Assembly: GCA_031180825.1 (NCBI GenBank) | Contig: JAPSLM010000021.1 | Location: 1-44,948 of the forward strand | Length of the DNA: 44,948 nucleotides | Source of the DNA: Paenibacillus sp. | GTDB lineage: Bacteria > Bacillota > Bacilli > Paenibacillales > NBRC-103111 | Direction of reading: 5' to 3' | The notes under the pieces: generated by a model | Databases searched by the model: none | Told to the model about the DNA's origin: nothing | The model's input: only the letters and a program-made list of their open reading frames with translations | Made by a program: the position numbers and the translations under genes | Shown here: in pieces, positions 1-8,248 of the stretch | Layout: each line of letters opens with the position of its first letter | How positions within the stretch are numbered: position 1 is the stretch's first letter

Positions 1-332
1 CGATCACCCTCTCAGGTCGGCTACGCATCGTCGCCTTGGTGAGCCGTTACCCCACCAACTAGCTAATGCGCCGCAGGCCCATCTGTAAGCCACAGCCACG
101 AATAAATTCGGAACCGTGTTTCTTGATCCCCTCATGCGAGAAGATCACTTATCCGGTCTTAGCTACCGTTTCCGGTAGTTATCCCGGTCTTACAGGCAGG
201 TTGCCTACGTGTTACTCACCCGTCCGCCGCTCTCGGGGGATTCCCAAAGGGAACTCCCCAAGCGCTCGACTTGCATGTATTAGGCACGCCGCCAGCGTTC
301 GTCCTGAGCCAGGATCAAACTCTCCATTAAGG
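1..332 (-). rRNA. 16S ribosomal RNA, 5' part (runs off the window start)
   Basis: The minus strand reads AGAGTTTGATCCTGGCTCAG near 308-327, the universal 16S 5' motif, followed by the conserved segment that contains GGCGTGCCTAATACATGC. About 330 nt of the gene are present and the rest lies left of the window. The exact mature 5' end is approximate. The gene is transcribed away from the protein genes in this window and is preceded by two promoter-like sequences. The small reading frame at 66-335 on the plus strand is antisense to it and is not a gene. Confidence 0.97.
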
Positions 333-440
333 TAGCATTATCATTCCGAGAACGGTTCGAAAATGCTACAGGAAAAGCTGATTAAAGCTCAAAAGTACTA
401 CTGACGAGAATTTTCATTCTCTTTATGACACTCACTCGAT

Positions 441-460
441 GTTCAGTTTTCAAAGGGCAA
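441..460 (-). promoter_or_regulatory. rRNA leader boxA-like antitermination element
   Basis: On the minus strand the leader carries TTGCCCTTTGAAAACTGAAC. This resembles the boxA-like segment regularly found in rRNA leaders of Bacillus-type bacteria, about 110 nt before the mature 16S. The role in Nus-dependent antitermination is inferred from position and motif. Confidence 0.5.
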
Positions 461-537
461 TCTCACCAACAAAAGCCTGCTGTCAAGCATTTCAAGCTTT
501 GTCGGTTGTTGTCACCTCATTTAGCGGCGACTTTTAT

Positions 538-567
538 AATATATCACATTCGCCTATCTTAATGCAA
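538..567 (-). promoter_or_regulatory. rRNA operon promoter (proximal)
   Basis: Minus strand: TTGCAT (567-562), 18-nt spacer, TATATT (543-538; an overlapping TATTAT is also present). It lies about 200 nt before the 16S 5' end, a usual place for the proximal of two rrn promoters in Firmicutes. Confidence 0.6.
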
Positions 568-642
568 GCATTTTTTTAAACCATTTATTTGAAGCTGCTT
601 GATTAAGTTTTTAAAGGCGGCCGTTTTTAGCGGCGAAAATTA

Positions 643-671
643 ATTTAACACATCTTAAGTTTGAAAGTCAA
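643..671 (-). promoter_or_regulatory. rRNA operon promoter (distal)
   Basis: Minus strand: TTGACT (671-666), 17-nt spacer, TTAAAT (648-643). It starts immediately after the thiG terminator, so thiSG and the rRNA operon are separately transcribed although they are collinear. Confidence 0.6.
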
Positions 672-676
672 CCCTT

Positions 677-718
677 AAAATAAATAAAATGTCCGACCGC
701 TCGAAAAAGCAGCCGGAC
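677..718 (-). terminator. intrinsic terminator after thiG
   Basis: Minus strand: an 11-bp stem (arms 718-708 and 701-691, with two G-U pairs), a 6-nt loop, then ATTTTATTTATTTT. It begins 16 nt after the thiG stop and insulates the rRNA promoters from the thiamine operon. Confidence 0.85.
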
Positions 719-733
719 GATAACAACACTCTA

Positions 734-1507
734 CTACTCTATCATCCCTTCGGCAGGGCTGCTGGCAGACGCATAGCGCTTTTTGGGAATGCGGCCCGCC
801 AGAAAGCCTTTGCGCCCTGCAACCACCGCAAGCTTGAACGCTTCGGCCATCAAAACGGGGTCCTGCGCTCCGGCAACCGCCGTGTTCAACAGCACGCCGT
901 CCGCGCCAAGCTCCATAGCCAACGCAGCATCTGCGGGACCTCCAATGCCTGCATCGACGATAATCGGCACTTTCGCTTCCTCGATAATAAAACGCAAATT
1001 ATTTGGGTTAACGATCCCTTGGCCGGAACCGATCGGCGATGCTCCCGGCATAACGGCCGCGGCCCCTGCTTCCTGCAGCTTGCGGGCCAAGATCGGGTCG
1101 TCCGATGTATAGGGCAGGACGATAAAGCCTTCCTCTACTAAAATTTTTGTCGCCTCCAGCGTCCCTACCGGATCGGGAAGCAGCGTTTTCGGATCTCCGA
1201 TCACTTCCACTTTGATCATATCGCAAAGCCCGGAGGCTTTGGCCAAACGTGCAATGCGCACAGCTTCTTCTACGGTATAAGCGCCCGCCGTATTAGGAAG
1301 CAGCGTGAACTTTTTCAAATCTATCGTTTCCAAAAAGTTAGGCGCATCCGGATTATCGATCGGCAGCCGGCGGATGGCAAAAGTCAGTACTTCCGCATCC
1401 GAAGCCTGAACGGCCCGATCTTGAATCTTCAAATCCGAAAACTTTCCTGTCCCAAGCAGCAGCCGGGATTGAAACTCGTAAGGTCCGATTTTTAACGTGT
1501 CGCTCAT
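734..1507 (-). CDS. thiG: thiazole synthase ThiG
   Basis: Encodes 257 aa, the usual ThiG length. ThiG condenses 1-deoxy-D-xylulose-5-phosphate, dehydroglycine and sulfur carried by ThiS thiocarboxylate to form the thiazole phosphate of thiamine, in the cytoplasm. The TIM-barrel sequence shows the active-site lysine motif MIKVEVIGD with Lys99, the phosphate-binding segments [12 protein letters not shown] and VDAGIGGP, and the C-terminal GRIPKK typical of the family. The ATG is preceded by GGAGGAG at good spacing. It lies 29 nt after thiS and shares the upstream TPP riboswitch. No other thiazole genes (thiO, thiF, thiH) are adjacent, so the sulfur transfer and glycine oxidation partners must be encoded elsewhere. 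Confidence 0.97.
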   Translation of the reverse strand: MSDTLKIGPYEFQSRLLLGTGKFSDLKIQDRAVQASDAEVLTFAIRRLPIDNPDAPNFLETIDLKKFTLLPNTAGAYTVEEAVRIARLAKASGLCDMIKVEVIGDPKTLLPDPVGTLEATKILVEEGFIVLPYTSDDPILARKLQEAGAAAVMPGASPIGSGQGIVNPNNLRFIIEEAKVPIIVDAGIGGPADAALAMELGADGVLLNTAVAGAQDPVLMAEAFKLAVVAGRKGFLAGRIPKKRYASASSPAEGMIE

Positions 1508-1536
1508 GCTGGTAGCTCCTCCAACGATAGTTTTAT

Positions 1537-1737
1537 TCAGCCGCCGCCGACAAAATGAACGATTTCGATCTGGTCCCCATCGTTCAGGCGGGCTTCCTCA
1601 TATCGGGTACGGTCAATGATTTCCCGGTTTAATTCGACAACCAAAATTTTATTGTCCAATTTAAACGCCGAGAGCAGTTCGGCTACGGTAGCCGCATTGT
1701 CCACTTCCCTCAGTTCCCCGTTCACGGTCAATCGCAT
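1537..1737 (-). CDS. thiS: sulfur carrier protein ThiS
   Basis: A 66-aa ubiquitin-like protein that carries sulfur as a C-terminal thiocarboxylate to ThiG. It begins [14 protein letters not shown] and ends in VHFVGGG; the terminal Gly-Gly is adenylated and thiolated in this family. The start at 1737 is chosen because GGAGGTGATAAGG lies directly before it. A longer frame upstream runs through the riboswitch and terminator and is not coding. It is cotranscribed with thiG. Confidence 0.95.
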   Translation of the reverse strand: MRLTVNGELREVDNAATVAELLSAFKLDNKILVVELNREIIDRTRYEEARLNDGDQIEIVHFVGGG

Positions 1738-1765
1738 CCTTATCACCTCCAGCCGCTTTTGCCGA

Positions 1766-1799
1766 TAAAAGCAAAAAGCCGACCCGCAGGCGGGCCGGC
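1766..1799 (-). terminator. riboswitch expression-platform terminator
   Basis: Minus strand: 9-bp GC-rich stem (1799-1791 with 1786-1778, one G-U pair), 4-nt loop, then TTTTTGCTTTT, placed between the TPP aptamer and thiS. A separate perfect 7-bp hairpin (1827-1821 with 1816-1810) lies between aptamer and terminator. The layout fits control by premature termination when TPP is bound. Confidence 0.85.
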
Positions 1800-1842
1800 C
1801 GAATGTTGTCTGCATATCTCTATGCAGCTTGCTGGCATTCGT

Positions 1843-1963
1843 CCACTTCCCTACGCTGGTATAATCCAGTGATGCCTGCCGTACGCAGACTTCGTAACAG
1901 GTTCCAAGGGTCAAAGAACACGCTTCTTTTTCTCAGCTCCGCAAGTCGGAGCTCCCCTAGTGG
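1843..1963 (-). ncRNA. TPP (thi-box) riboswitch aptamer
   Basis: Minus strand shows the TPP aptamer landmarks in order: CCACTAGGGGAGC, GCTGAGA, ACCCTTGGAACCTG, and near the 3' end CCAGCGTAGGGAAGTGG. P1 closes through CCACT (1963-1959) and AGTGG (1847-1843). These are the signature segments of the thiamine pyrophosphate riboswitch and the downstream genes are thiazole genes. High TPP should switch off thiSG through the following terminator. Confidence 0.97.
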
Positions 1964-1982
1964 CTATTTGATTATCCTATTC

Positions 1983-1988
1983 ATTATA
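1983..1988 (-). promoter_or_regulatory. thiS: thiSG promoter, extended -10 element
   Basis: Minus strand carries TGCTATAAT, an extended -10, about 20 nt before the riboswitch aptamer. No good -35 is seen, consistent with an extended -10 promoter. It lies just past the 3' end of the preceding ygxA gene. Confidence 0.6.
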
Positions 1989-1997
1989 GCACAGCGG

Positions 1998-2873
1998 TCA
2001 GCTTTTGACATCCTTATACCGCATTTCCAGCACGGATAGTTCCGGGTCGTGGGTGAAAACGATTTCTTTGGCCAACGCTTTTTTGACCAGCTTGTTCAAG
2101 AGAAGCGGGAGATCCGCTTTAATATCCGCCAGCTCGGGCCGCTGTTGAAGCTCCTGAAGGCTCCAAGCTTCCTCGCGGCTGGCCAGCAGCTCGATCAGAG
2201 GCTTGCAGCAGCGCTCCATCTTGGACATGACGGAAAATTCGCTGGCCAGCAGCACCAGCTGAACGCGTTGTTTCAGCGTCTCTTTACTTTGCGTCAGCTC
2301 CTCATACAGCTTGTATACACCGGGATTGACCGTTTTCACTTGCCGCCAAACCATTACATCCGGATGATTGCCGGACTCGATAATGACAATTCTTGCCCAA
2401 TGGTGGAGGGCCTCCAATATATTGTTGTATGCATCGAGCAAATGCTCGTCTAAGATGTATTCTTTGCTTTGCGAATAGCAGCGCAAAAATTTGGAGAACT
2501 CGATCAGCAGCTTGTGCTCTCTCAGTGGAGGCGGGAAGTCAAGCACGTTATGCCGCAGAGTCTCCAAATACATGTCCCGATCCAAAAGTATCTCCCCTTT
2601 TAAGATCCAATAAATAACATTGCGATACTCGCCGCGCAAAATCAGTTCATCCAGGGTATCCGGGCTTATCCATCTTTCTTGTATACGGCGGTTGTCTTTT
2701 ATATAATGAACTTGTTGATGAGCGCGTTCGTTATTGCTGCTGACAACCAGAAGCACAATGTCGAATCCGTCTGTGACAGCCGAAAACAAGGAAGGATTGT
2801 CGACGGCCGCTACGCTGATAACGGACTCGTCTTGACGGAGCCTTTCCACCCAATATGCTTTTAAGGAATCCAT
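1998..2873 (-). CDS. ygxA: nucleotidyltransferase-like protein (YgxA family)
   Basis: A 291-aa protein resembling the Bacillus YgxA nucleotidyltransferase-like family (named from the N-terminal domain), best supported by its position between perR/ygzB and an rRNA operon as in B. subtilis. The N-terminal part holds a degenerate nucleotidyltransferase-type segment (FDIVLLVV near residues 38-45), followed by a helical middle and a C-terminal winged-helix-like stretch. The start MDSLKAYWVER at 2873 is used because AGGAGG precedes it; upstream codons lack this signal. The biochemical activity is unknown. Confidence 0.8.
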   Translation of the reverse strand: MDSLKAYWVERLRQDESVISVAAVDNPSLFSAVTDGFDIVLLVVSSNNERAHQQVHYIKDNRRIQERWISPDTLDELILRGEYRNVIYWILKGEILLDRDMYLETLRHNVLDFPPPLREHKLLIEFSKFLRCYSQSKEYILDEHLLDAYNNILEALHHWARIVIIESGNHPDVMVWRQVKTVNPGVYKLYEELTQSKETLKQRVQLVLLASEFSVMSKMERCCKPLIELLASREEAWSLQELQQRPELADIKADLPLLLNKLVKKALAKEIVFTHDPELSVLEMRYKDVKS

Positions 2874-2996
2874 CGCGAAAGCCTCCTGACGATAGCCACA
2901 TGCGTTCTTCATGATAGTTATTTCTACATGAAACCGCCGTTTCCTGCATTCTTTTGTGACGACACTCACAATTCTTACGAGAGAGAAGTGAAAGAC

Positions 2997-3380
2997 ATGA
3001 GATTCAAGTCAAGCAAAGTAAACGAATTCCGGCTGTGGGGACTCCTGCTGACCATGGGCGGCATGCTTCTGATGATCCTCGGGCTTGCGGGGATCGTCTT
3101 CGAATGGGGAGCCGCCGGCCGTATGCTTGCAGCCGTATGTATGGTGATTGGGGCGATTGCCATGCTGGTGAGCATGGGAATTTATTTTGCCGCGGGCATG
3201 ATGTCGACCAGCGCTACGGTGATCGAATGCCCGGAATGCGGAAAGCCGACCAAGATGCTTGGGAAAACGGACCGCTGCATGTTCTGCAAAACGATTCTGA
3301 CGCTCGACCCGAAATACGCTCCGGCCGCCGATTCGGGAACAAACCCGTCGGCCCAAACCGGCGAAACGACTTCTCCGTAA
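2997..3380 (+). CDS. ygzB: YgzB-family membrane protein with zinc-ribbon-like tail (DUF2614)
   Basis: A 127-aa protein starting MRFKSSKVNEFR, closely matching the YgzB pattern (FKSSK start, TKMLG, LTLDP). It has two membrane helices (about residues 14-36 and 42-66) followed by a cytosolic CPECGKPTKMLGK...CMFC four-cysteine segment that could bind a metal. It stands alone on the plus strand, divergent from ygxA, with GAGAGAAGTGA before the ATG. The function is unknown. The neighbourhood with perR and ygxA is conserved in Bacilli. Confidence 0.85.
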   Translation: MRFKSSKVNEFRLWGLLLTMGGMLLMILGLAGIVFEWGAAGRMLAAVCMVIGAIAMLVSMGIYFAAGMMSTSATVIECPECGKPTKMLGKTDRCMFCKTILTLDPKYAPAADSGTNPSAQTGETTSP

Positions 3381-3416
3381 CCCTAGCCAGGTTCCAGTAA
3401 TGGAGCGAAGGAATAA

Positions 3417-3468
3417 AATAAACCGGCTTCGCCCTTTATCTTTCGATAAGGCAAGCCGGTTTATTTTT
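3417..3468. terminator. bidirectional terminator between ygzB and the GH18 gene
   Basis: Perfect 13-bp inverted repeat (3417-3429 and 3453-3465) with T-rich tail TTATTTTTG on the plus side and A-rich AATAAAA on the other. It sits between the convergent ends of ygzB and the GH18 gene and probably serves both. Confidence 0.85.
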
Positions 3469-3479
3469 GTTAATAATCG

Positions 3480-5231
3480 TTATTTCTTCGGCGCTTCCAG
3501 TGACGTACGAATCCAGTTCCATGCCTCGGGATTCTCGAAGCCTCTCCGCCACGAAGCCACGCCGGCCAAATCGTACTTTTTCACGAGCTCGATACGCGCC
3601 CTTACCGATGTTTCGTCTTCGATCCAAATTTTGTTGAGCTTGCCGTTTTCGTTGTATTCGACGTAATTTTGTCCCGTTTCCGGGGAAAATACAGGGGTAA
3701 GCTTTTTCTCCTTGATGATACGCTGGGGCATGTCCATAAACACGGCTTTCGAGCTCACACTGGTTTTGCCGTTCTTTTTCGTTTCGGTCCATACCCGCGT
3801 ATAGAACGGAATGCTGAGAATAAGCTTGGACGGCGGAATCTCATCTTCTTTCAGCAGGGTGGTAATCGATTTTTCGACCCATGGCAGCGAAGCGACGGAG
3901 CCGGCTTTCGGACTGCTCGCCCAATGCTCGTCATAAGCCATCAGCATCATATAATCGAGCGATTGGATCAACGCTTTCCGGTCGTAAAACATGGACCATG
4001 ACTCGCTGTTTGATTTGGCGGTAACATCCATGGATACGACGAGGCCTTGCTCATGCATGAGCGGCGACATTTCCCGGACGAATTGAACCAGGTTTTGCTT
4101 GTCCTTCAAATTCACATTCTCAAAATCGATGTTGATTCCTTGCAGCGAATACATCTGCGCAAAGGCAAGCAGCTGCTTGATCATTTTCATTCGTTTGTCA
4201 TAAGTGGAAAGCGCTTGGGTGGTCCGCTTCTGCTCGAAGCCGTTGCTGAATAGCCCCCAGACCTGGTATCCTCTGTCGTGAGCCCATTTGACATAGGCAG
4301 GGTCGGCCAAATTTTTGAGGTTGCCCTCGCCGTCCTCCAAATGAAACCACGTCGGACTGACCACATCCAGTCCCGGCATGTCGGGAATTTTACCGGTGTC
4401 CGGATTTTTCGTCACGACCTGCTCCCAAGTCATATTGATCTTGCCGCTGATCGGCTTTTTCGCCACGAACGGAGGCTCCGGTTCCTTCCTCGGGATTACT
4501 TCTTCCCGGTCTGCAACCAGCTGATCCTTGCGGACATATCCCATATAGCCGTTCGTCTGCTGCACCCGGTACCATTCGCCTTCCTCGCCCCATACGATCA
4601 GGCTCTCTCCCTGCTTCAGATCGGCATAAATCGGAGCTTTGATCGTCGGATCCCGCCGCATGGCAATCGTTTTGTCGGGCTTATCCGGAATGGTTACCGT
4701 TTTGTACCAACGAATCGTCTGGCCTTCCTTAAAAAGCAAAACCGCTCCCGTCTCCGGGGATTCCCGCAGGTCGATCTTATACAAATCTTTCAATGGATCA
4801 ATCGGCAGATACAAAATTCCGTTCTTCTTTTCGAGCGGGAACTTGAGTGAAAACGGCTTTTCGTTGATCACCCCGGTCAATTGGCTGGTTCGAAGCCGGA
4901 CCACTTTGTTTTGCGTCGTAATAATGGTCGATTCGCTCGCTTTCTCGTAGACCAGCGTCGGATCAATCCGTTCCTTCACAATATCAAACGGAAGCTTCAA
5001 GCTTTCCTTCTGCCCCACCGCCGGTTGGTCCAGCATGCCGCCTTCGTAGAAGATCGGCTTGGGATTGCCTTTAAAGTCGGGCTGCTCATGCTGCCAATTG
5101 GGGACATACTTCACCCATAAATAAGCGCCTAAACTAAGACCGCACAGGAGGGCAAAAAACAAAAGGACAAAGGTCGTCTTCTTTCTTTTTTTGCGGCGCG
5201 ATCCGCCTCCCGCTTCGAACGTCGGTTCCAT
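3480..5231 (-). CDS. membrane-anchored GH18 glycoside hydrolase with SH3b domain
   Basis: A 583-aa protein: short basic cytoplasmic N-terminus (RRKKRKK), one membrane helix at about 19-41, a copper-amine-oxidase-N-like stalk region (about 90-160), a bacterial SH3 domain (about 185-240), then a GH18 catalytic domain (about 264-580). The GH18 signature reads GINIDFENV, with Glu371 as the expected acid/base. Related family members (SleL/YaaH-type) cleave cortical or wall peptidoglycan at N-acetylglucosamine, and a wall or spore role is inferred. Start 5231 is chosen because GGGAGTGA precedes the ATG; upstream frame passes through the perR terminator. It is transcribed in the same direction as perR but separated by that terminator. 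Confidence 0.85.
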   Translation of the reverse strand: MEPTFEAGGGSRRKKRKKTTFVLLFFALLCGLSLGAYLWVKYVPNWQHEQPDFKGNPKPIFYEGGMLDQPAVGQKESLKLPFDIVKERIDPTLVYEKASESTIITTQNKVVRLRTSQLTGVINEKPFSLKFPLEKKNGILYLPIDPLKDLYKIDLRESPETGAVLLFKEGQTIRWYKTVTIPDKPDKTIAMRRDPTIKAPIYADLKQGESLIVWGEEGEWYRVQQTNGYMGYVRKDQLVADREEVIPRKEPEPPFVAKKPISGKINMTWEQVVTKNPDTGKIPDMPGLDVVSPTWFHLEDGEGNLKNLADPAYVKWAHDRGYQVWGLFSNGFEQKRTTQALSTYDKRMKMIKQLLAFAQMYSLQGINIDFENVNLKDKQNLVQFVREMSPLMHEQGLVVSMDVTAKSNSESWSMFYDRKALIQSLDYMMLMAYDEHWASSPKAGSVASLPWVEKSITTLLKEDEIPPSKLILSIPFYTRVWTETKKNGKTSVSSKAVFMDMPQRIIKEKKLTPVFSPETGQNYVEYNENGKLNKIWIEDETSVRARIELVKKYDLAGVASWRRGFENPEAWNWIRTSLEAPKK

Positions 5232-5271
5232 GGTTTCACTCCCGTCACTTGATGAGGCAAAGCTGATGAAT

Positions 5272-5321
5272 AAAGAAAAAAGGACGCGTCGATCCGCAGC
5301 CGCGGAAATCCAGACACGTCC
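5272..5321 (-). terminator. intrinsic terminator after perR
   Basis: Minus strand: 9-bp stem GGACGTGTC/GACGCGTCC (5321-5313 with 5290-5282, one G-U pair), 22-nt internal loop, then TTTTTTCTTT. It lies 26 nt after the perR stop. Confidence 0.8.
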
Positions 5322-5346
5322 ATTATACCTTAATTCTACCAATCTA

Positions 5347-5778
5347 TCATGTCGTCTGCTTGGCACAGTCCGAACAAATGCCGTAAACTTCCACTCGGTG
5401 GCTTTTCACCTGGAATCCGGTCATTTCGCCGGCCGCCTGCTCGAGATCGTTCAGCGGCTTGTAAGCGAAATCGACCAGCTTGCCGCATTCCTCGCAAAGC
5501 GCATGATAGTGTTCGGACAAATCCGCATCAAAGCGGCTGGAATGATCGCCATAGGTCATCTCCCGTACCAATCCGCTTTCGATAAATACCTTAAGGTTAT
5601 TGTATACTGTCGCCACGCTCATGCTTGGAAAACGAGGCGACAACGCTTTGTATATTTCATCCGCCGTCGGATGGGACATTGTATTGATCAAATAAGATAA
5701 AATGGCATGCCTCTGCGGAGTCATCCGAATACCCATCGTTTTGAGTTTGTTCAGCGCCTGCTCCAATGAATGGTTCAT
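5347..5778 (-). CDS. perR: peroxide-responsive repressor PerR (Fur family)
   Basis: A 143-aa Fur-family regulator very like Bacillus PerR (RMTPQRHAIL, HPTADEIYKAL, SVATVYNNL). Counting from the GTG at 5787, the regulatory metal ligands match PerR: His39, Asp87, His93, His95 and Asp106, with a structural zinc site of four cysteines (98, 101, 138, 141). In PerR, iron-catalysed oxidation of these histidines by peroxide releases DNA. The start ATG at 5778 is preferred because GAGG lies about 11 nt upstream, whereas the in-frame GTG at 5787 sits only 2 nt after it. It has its own promoter and terminator. Confidence 0.95.
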   Translation of the reverse strand: MNHSLEQALNKLKTMGIRMTPQRHAILSYLINTMSHPTADEIYKALSPRFPSMSVATVYNNLKVFIESGLVREMTYGDHSSRFDADLSEHYHALCEECGKLVDFAYKPLNDLEQAAGEMTGFQVKSHRVEVYGICSDCAKQTT

Positions 5779-5818
5779 GGTGTTCACCGCCTCATCCGGG
5801 AAAGGAGTGTATCCATTT

Positions 5819-5848
5819 ATTTTACCCGGATTTTCGGAAAAATGTCAA
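5819..5848 (-). promoter_or_regulatory. perR: perR promoter
   Basis: Minus strand: TTGACA (5848-5843), 18-nt spacer, TAAAAT (5824-5819). The -35 overlaps the stop codon region of the upstream DUF4097 gene. No clear PerR box is visible, so autoregulation is not shown by the sequence. Confidence 0.75.
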
Positions 5849-7092
5849 TTGGACCCCTGAATGACAAGCCTGTCGTTGGTATACAGCTTAATCGTGTGTT
5901 TGCCGTCTCCCACCGTTCCTTTGACACTATCCTCTTGAATGGACAAAGGCAGATCCGTTTTGATGCCTCCATCGTTCCCTTCCCCTTCAATCCGGTAATC
6001 GCCCTTTTGCGGGAGCTTGATTTCCAGCTTGCCGTTGGACGTTTTTATGTCCCAGTCCCCGTCGACAATGGTGCTGCTCACTTCGATGGCCCCGTTGGTG
6101 GACTCTATTTTTAAGCCTTTAAACGCACCGTGTGCTGTGACGGCGCCGTTGTTCGTTTCCGCTTCAAGCGCTCCCGTCACATTGTCGATCCGAAGCTTCC
6201 CGTTGGTCGATTTCAGTGTTGCATCCCCTTGATGATCCGTCACTTCCATTTGACCGTTGGTGGATTTGAGCGTCAGCGGCCCTGCGGTACGATGAGTTTG
6301 AACCTTACCGTTAGTGGTCTCCACATCCAGTTCGCCCTGCAGATCCGCGAGCCGAATTTCGCCGTTCGTCGTACGCCCGGTAAAGCGCTGCTTAATCGGC
6401 AGTCCGGAGGCGTCGATTTTGCCGTTACGCATCTGCAAATCCAGATTGATTTTATGCTGCTCCGGCAGCGTGACGACCAGATCCATCCGCGGCTTGCGGT
6501 TTCCGAACAGAGCGCCGACGCCTGAGTACTCTTTGGACATAGCCCGGATGTTGAGCGTATTGCCGCTCACGCCGTGTTCCAGCTTGGACTCATCCGCGAG
6601 TGCTTGCGCCTCGTCCTCGTTGACCCCTTTAACGTAAACCTTGACATCGACTTGAAGCTGATCGACCGGCCCTGACTTAAGAACGACGCTGCCGTTTTCA
6701 TTGTCCAGCTTCACGTTGTCGACAGGGGCGGGAAGCTCGATGACAGTTATGCCTTTATCGAATTTCTTTCCATCGGCCATCATATCGATCGCCCCGTTCA
6801 CCGTCCACCCGTTGAACTTTTTCAGAAGCTCGCCGCTCTGGGTGCTAATAATGGCGATCGCCGCGATAATGACCGCGAAAATAATTCCCCCGATGTCAAG
6901 CTTTAACTGACGGTCGCTTTTTCCAAATTTGATATTGTACAAAATATATTCGATTCCGAGCAAAACAAACAACAGCGGCCACCAATCCGCAAGCATTGCA
7001 GTCAGGTGCGTGCCCGTCATTTTGTCGGCTATTACGGCGCTGCCGACACATACGAGCAAAATTGCCGCCGTGTAACGGCCTGCCTTATGCAT
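5845..7092 (-). CDS. LiaF-TM/DUF4097-type membrane protein with beta-solenoid repeats
   Basis: A 415-aa protein. The N-terminus has three hydrophobic helices (about residues 6-22, 34-53, 64-84), like the membrane region shared by LiaI/LiaF-type stress proteins. The rest is an extracytoplasmic DUF4097-type beta-solenoid with eight turns, each marked by an Asn-Gly (RNGKID, TTNGEI, TTNGKV, STNGQM, STNGKL, TNNGAV, STNGAI, TSNGKL). The ATG at 7092 (MHKAGRY) has AAGGAG at 8-9 nt; another ATG two codons upstream is too close to it. It is the last gene of the operon with the ECF sigma and anti-sigma genes, which suggests a role in sensing or answering envelope stress. That role is inferred. Confidence 0.8.
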   Translation of the reverse strand: MHKAGRYTAAILLVCVGSAVIADKMTGTHLTAMLADWWPLLFVLLGIEYILYNIKFGKSDRQLKLDIGGIIFAVIIAAIAIISTQSGELLKKFNGWTVNGAIDMMADGKKFDKGITVIELPAPVDNVKLDNENGSVVLKSGPVDQLQVDVKVYVKGVNEDEAQALADESKLEHGVSGNTLNIRAMSKEYSGVGALFGNRKPRMDLVVTLPEQHKINLDLQMRNGKIDASGLPIKQRFTGRTTNGEIRLADLQGELDVETTNGKVQTHRTAGPLTLKSTNGQMEVTDHQGDATLKSTNGKLRIDNVTGALEAETNNGAVTAHGAFKGLKIESTNGAIEVSSTIVDGDWDIKTSNGKLEIKLPQKGDYRIEGEGNDGGIKTDLPLSIQEDSVKGTVGDGKHTIKLYTNDRLVIQGSN

Positions 7093-7105
7093 TCGCATTC
7101 TCTCC

Positions 7106-7741
7106 TTACTTTTTCCTGGATTCTTTGTAGAACATGTAGATTCCAATAAGAATCAAAATCACGGCGCCGAACGACGAACCGACCAAGTCAACTACGCGTT
7201 CGAGCCACTGCGGCTTGCCTCCGGCCAGAAACAGCAGCGCCCCCGCCGCGATAAGCGCATAGCCGAATAGGTTCCCCTGACGCAATTTGCGCAGCGGCTT
7301 CTCGGGCGCAAACGGAGCGTCCCCTTCCATCCGCGGCTCGTCAAAATAAACGGGATGCCCGTATCCGTTAACCCGGTCCGTTTGCTGCAGCGCATCGAAG
7401 ATATTGTAGAAGTAAGTGACGGGGATAAGCAGCGAAAACAAAACGATCAGCGGAATATTATCCGCTCCGTTGTTAGCGAAATACACAATGGCGAAAATAT
7501 TCAATATGAACAGCAGCATGATCCCCAAGCCCCGCTGCATCAAGCCCAGATATAATTGTCCGGTGCCCGGAATAAAAAACGACAATACCCCGGCTAACCA
7601 TTTGCTCTTATGAGGCTTCGGTCTGAGAAAAGGATCGAACAGCGGTTTTCGGGACTGTCCCCACCGCTCCATACGCTCCCGCAAAAATTCGTCTTCCCGA
7701 TCCTCTCTGTGATCGTACGGGCCTTTCGGCTGGTCCTGCAT
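7106..7741 (-). CDS. TM2-like multi-pass membrane protein
   Basis: A 211-aa protein with a charged N-terminus, then a TM2-like hairpin (KSKWLAGVLSFFIPGTGQLY, where the Gly-Thr-Gly-Gln-Leu-Tyr turn is characteristic), another helix pair, a polar loop, and a C-terminal pair of helices resembling the LiaI/LiaF membrane region. It begins 15 nt after the anti-sigma stop and ends 13 nt before the DUF4097 gene, so it is cotranscribed. The function is unknown; a part in anchoring or modulating the stress-sensing module is inference. Confidence 0.75.
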   Translation of the reverse strand: MQDQPKGPYDHREDREDEFLRERMERWGQSRKPLFDPFLRPKPHKSKWLAGVLSFFIPGTGQLYLGLMQRGLGIMLLFILNIFAIVYFANNGADNIPLIVLFSLLIPVTYFYNIFDALQQTDRVNGYGHPVYFDEPRMEGDAPFAPEKPLRKLRQGNLFGYALIAAGALLFLAGGKPQWLERVVDLVGSSFGAVILILIGIYMFYKESRKK

Positions 7742-7756
7742 TCGTAGTTTCCCTCC

Positions 7757-8248
7757 TTAAGACAACAATTGACGCGATACCGATTCGACGACGTGGAACA
7801 ATTGAAGGGCGCCGGTACGAACGCCGGCTTCCCATTGATTCGGGTCCAAGGATGCCAGCTTCCCGAATACGCCGGAAACGATAAACAGAAACGTAGCGGC
7901 CATGGCGACCATTCCGTGAAGCAGCTCGGTACGCCAATAGGGCTTCCATTTGCGCCGGGGCATGGACGCTTGGGTCTCGAACGCCGGGTAATCCGGCGAC
8001 GAACGGTCCGCTGGCGCATCCGCTCTTCCCGAACGCAATGCGGAGATGACGCGGTCCGTCAACTCCGCAGGCGCCTGTTCGACGGCAAGCTGATCCAGCA
8101 TCTGTTCGACGTCCAGAAAGTCGGACAGTCTCCTGCGGCATGGAGCACAAGCCTTCATATGACGCCCGATCCGGTGGTATTCCAATTCAGAGCAGCTTTT
8201 ATTCAGAAAACGTAGCAGCTCTTGATCGTTTGGATGTATGATGGTCAT
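7757..8248 (-). CDS. anti-sigma factor with zinc-binding (ZAS-like) motif
   Basis: A 163-aa protein starting MTIIHPNDQELLRFL. The N-terminal domain contains HMKACAPC, the HxxxCxxC zinc-binding motif of ZAS anti-sigma factors. One membrane helix follows at about 109-128 and a short extracytoplasmic tail ends the protein. It overlaps the 3' end of the ECF sigma gene by about 50 bp, the standard arrangement for a sigma/anti-sigma pair. The start at 8248 is chosen by homology of the beginning; the ribosome binding site (GGGGGTGCAGGG) is imperfect and a longer form to 8311 cannot be excluded. Confidence 0.85.
   Translation of the reverse strand: MTIIHPNDQELLRFLNKSCSELEYHRIGRHMKACAPCRRRLSDFLDVEQMLDQLAVEQAPAELTDRVISALRSGRADAPADRSSPDYPAFETQASMPRRKWKPYWRTELLHGMVAMAATFLFIVSGVFGKLASLDPNQWEAGVRTGALQLFHVVESVSRQLLS

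Noticed and set aside
1738..1914. In-frame N-terminal extension of thiS
   Set aside because: It translates through the TPP riboswitch and its terminator; the ribosome binding site is directly before 1737.
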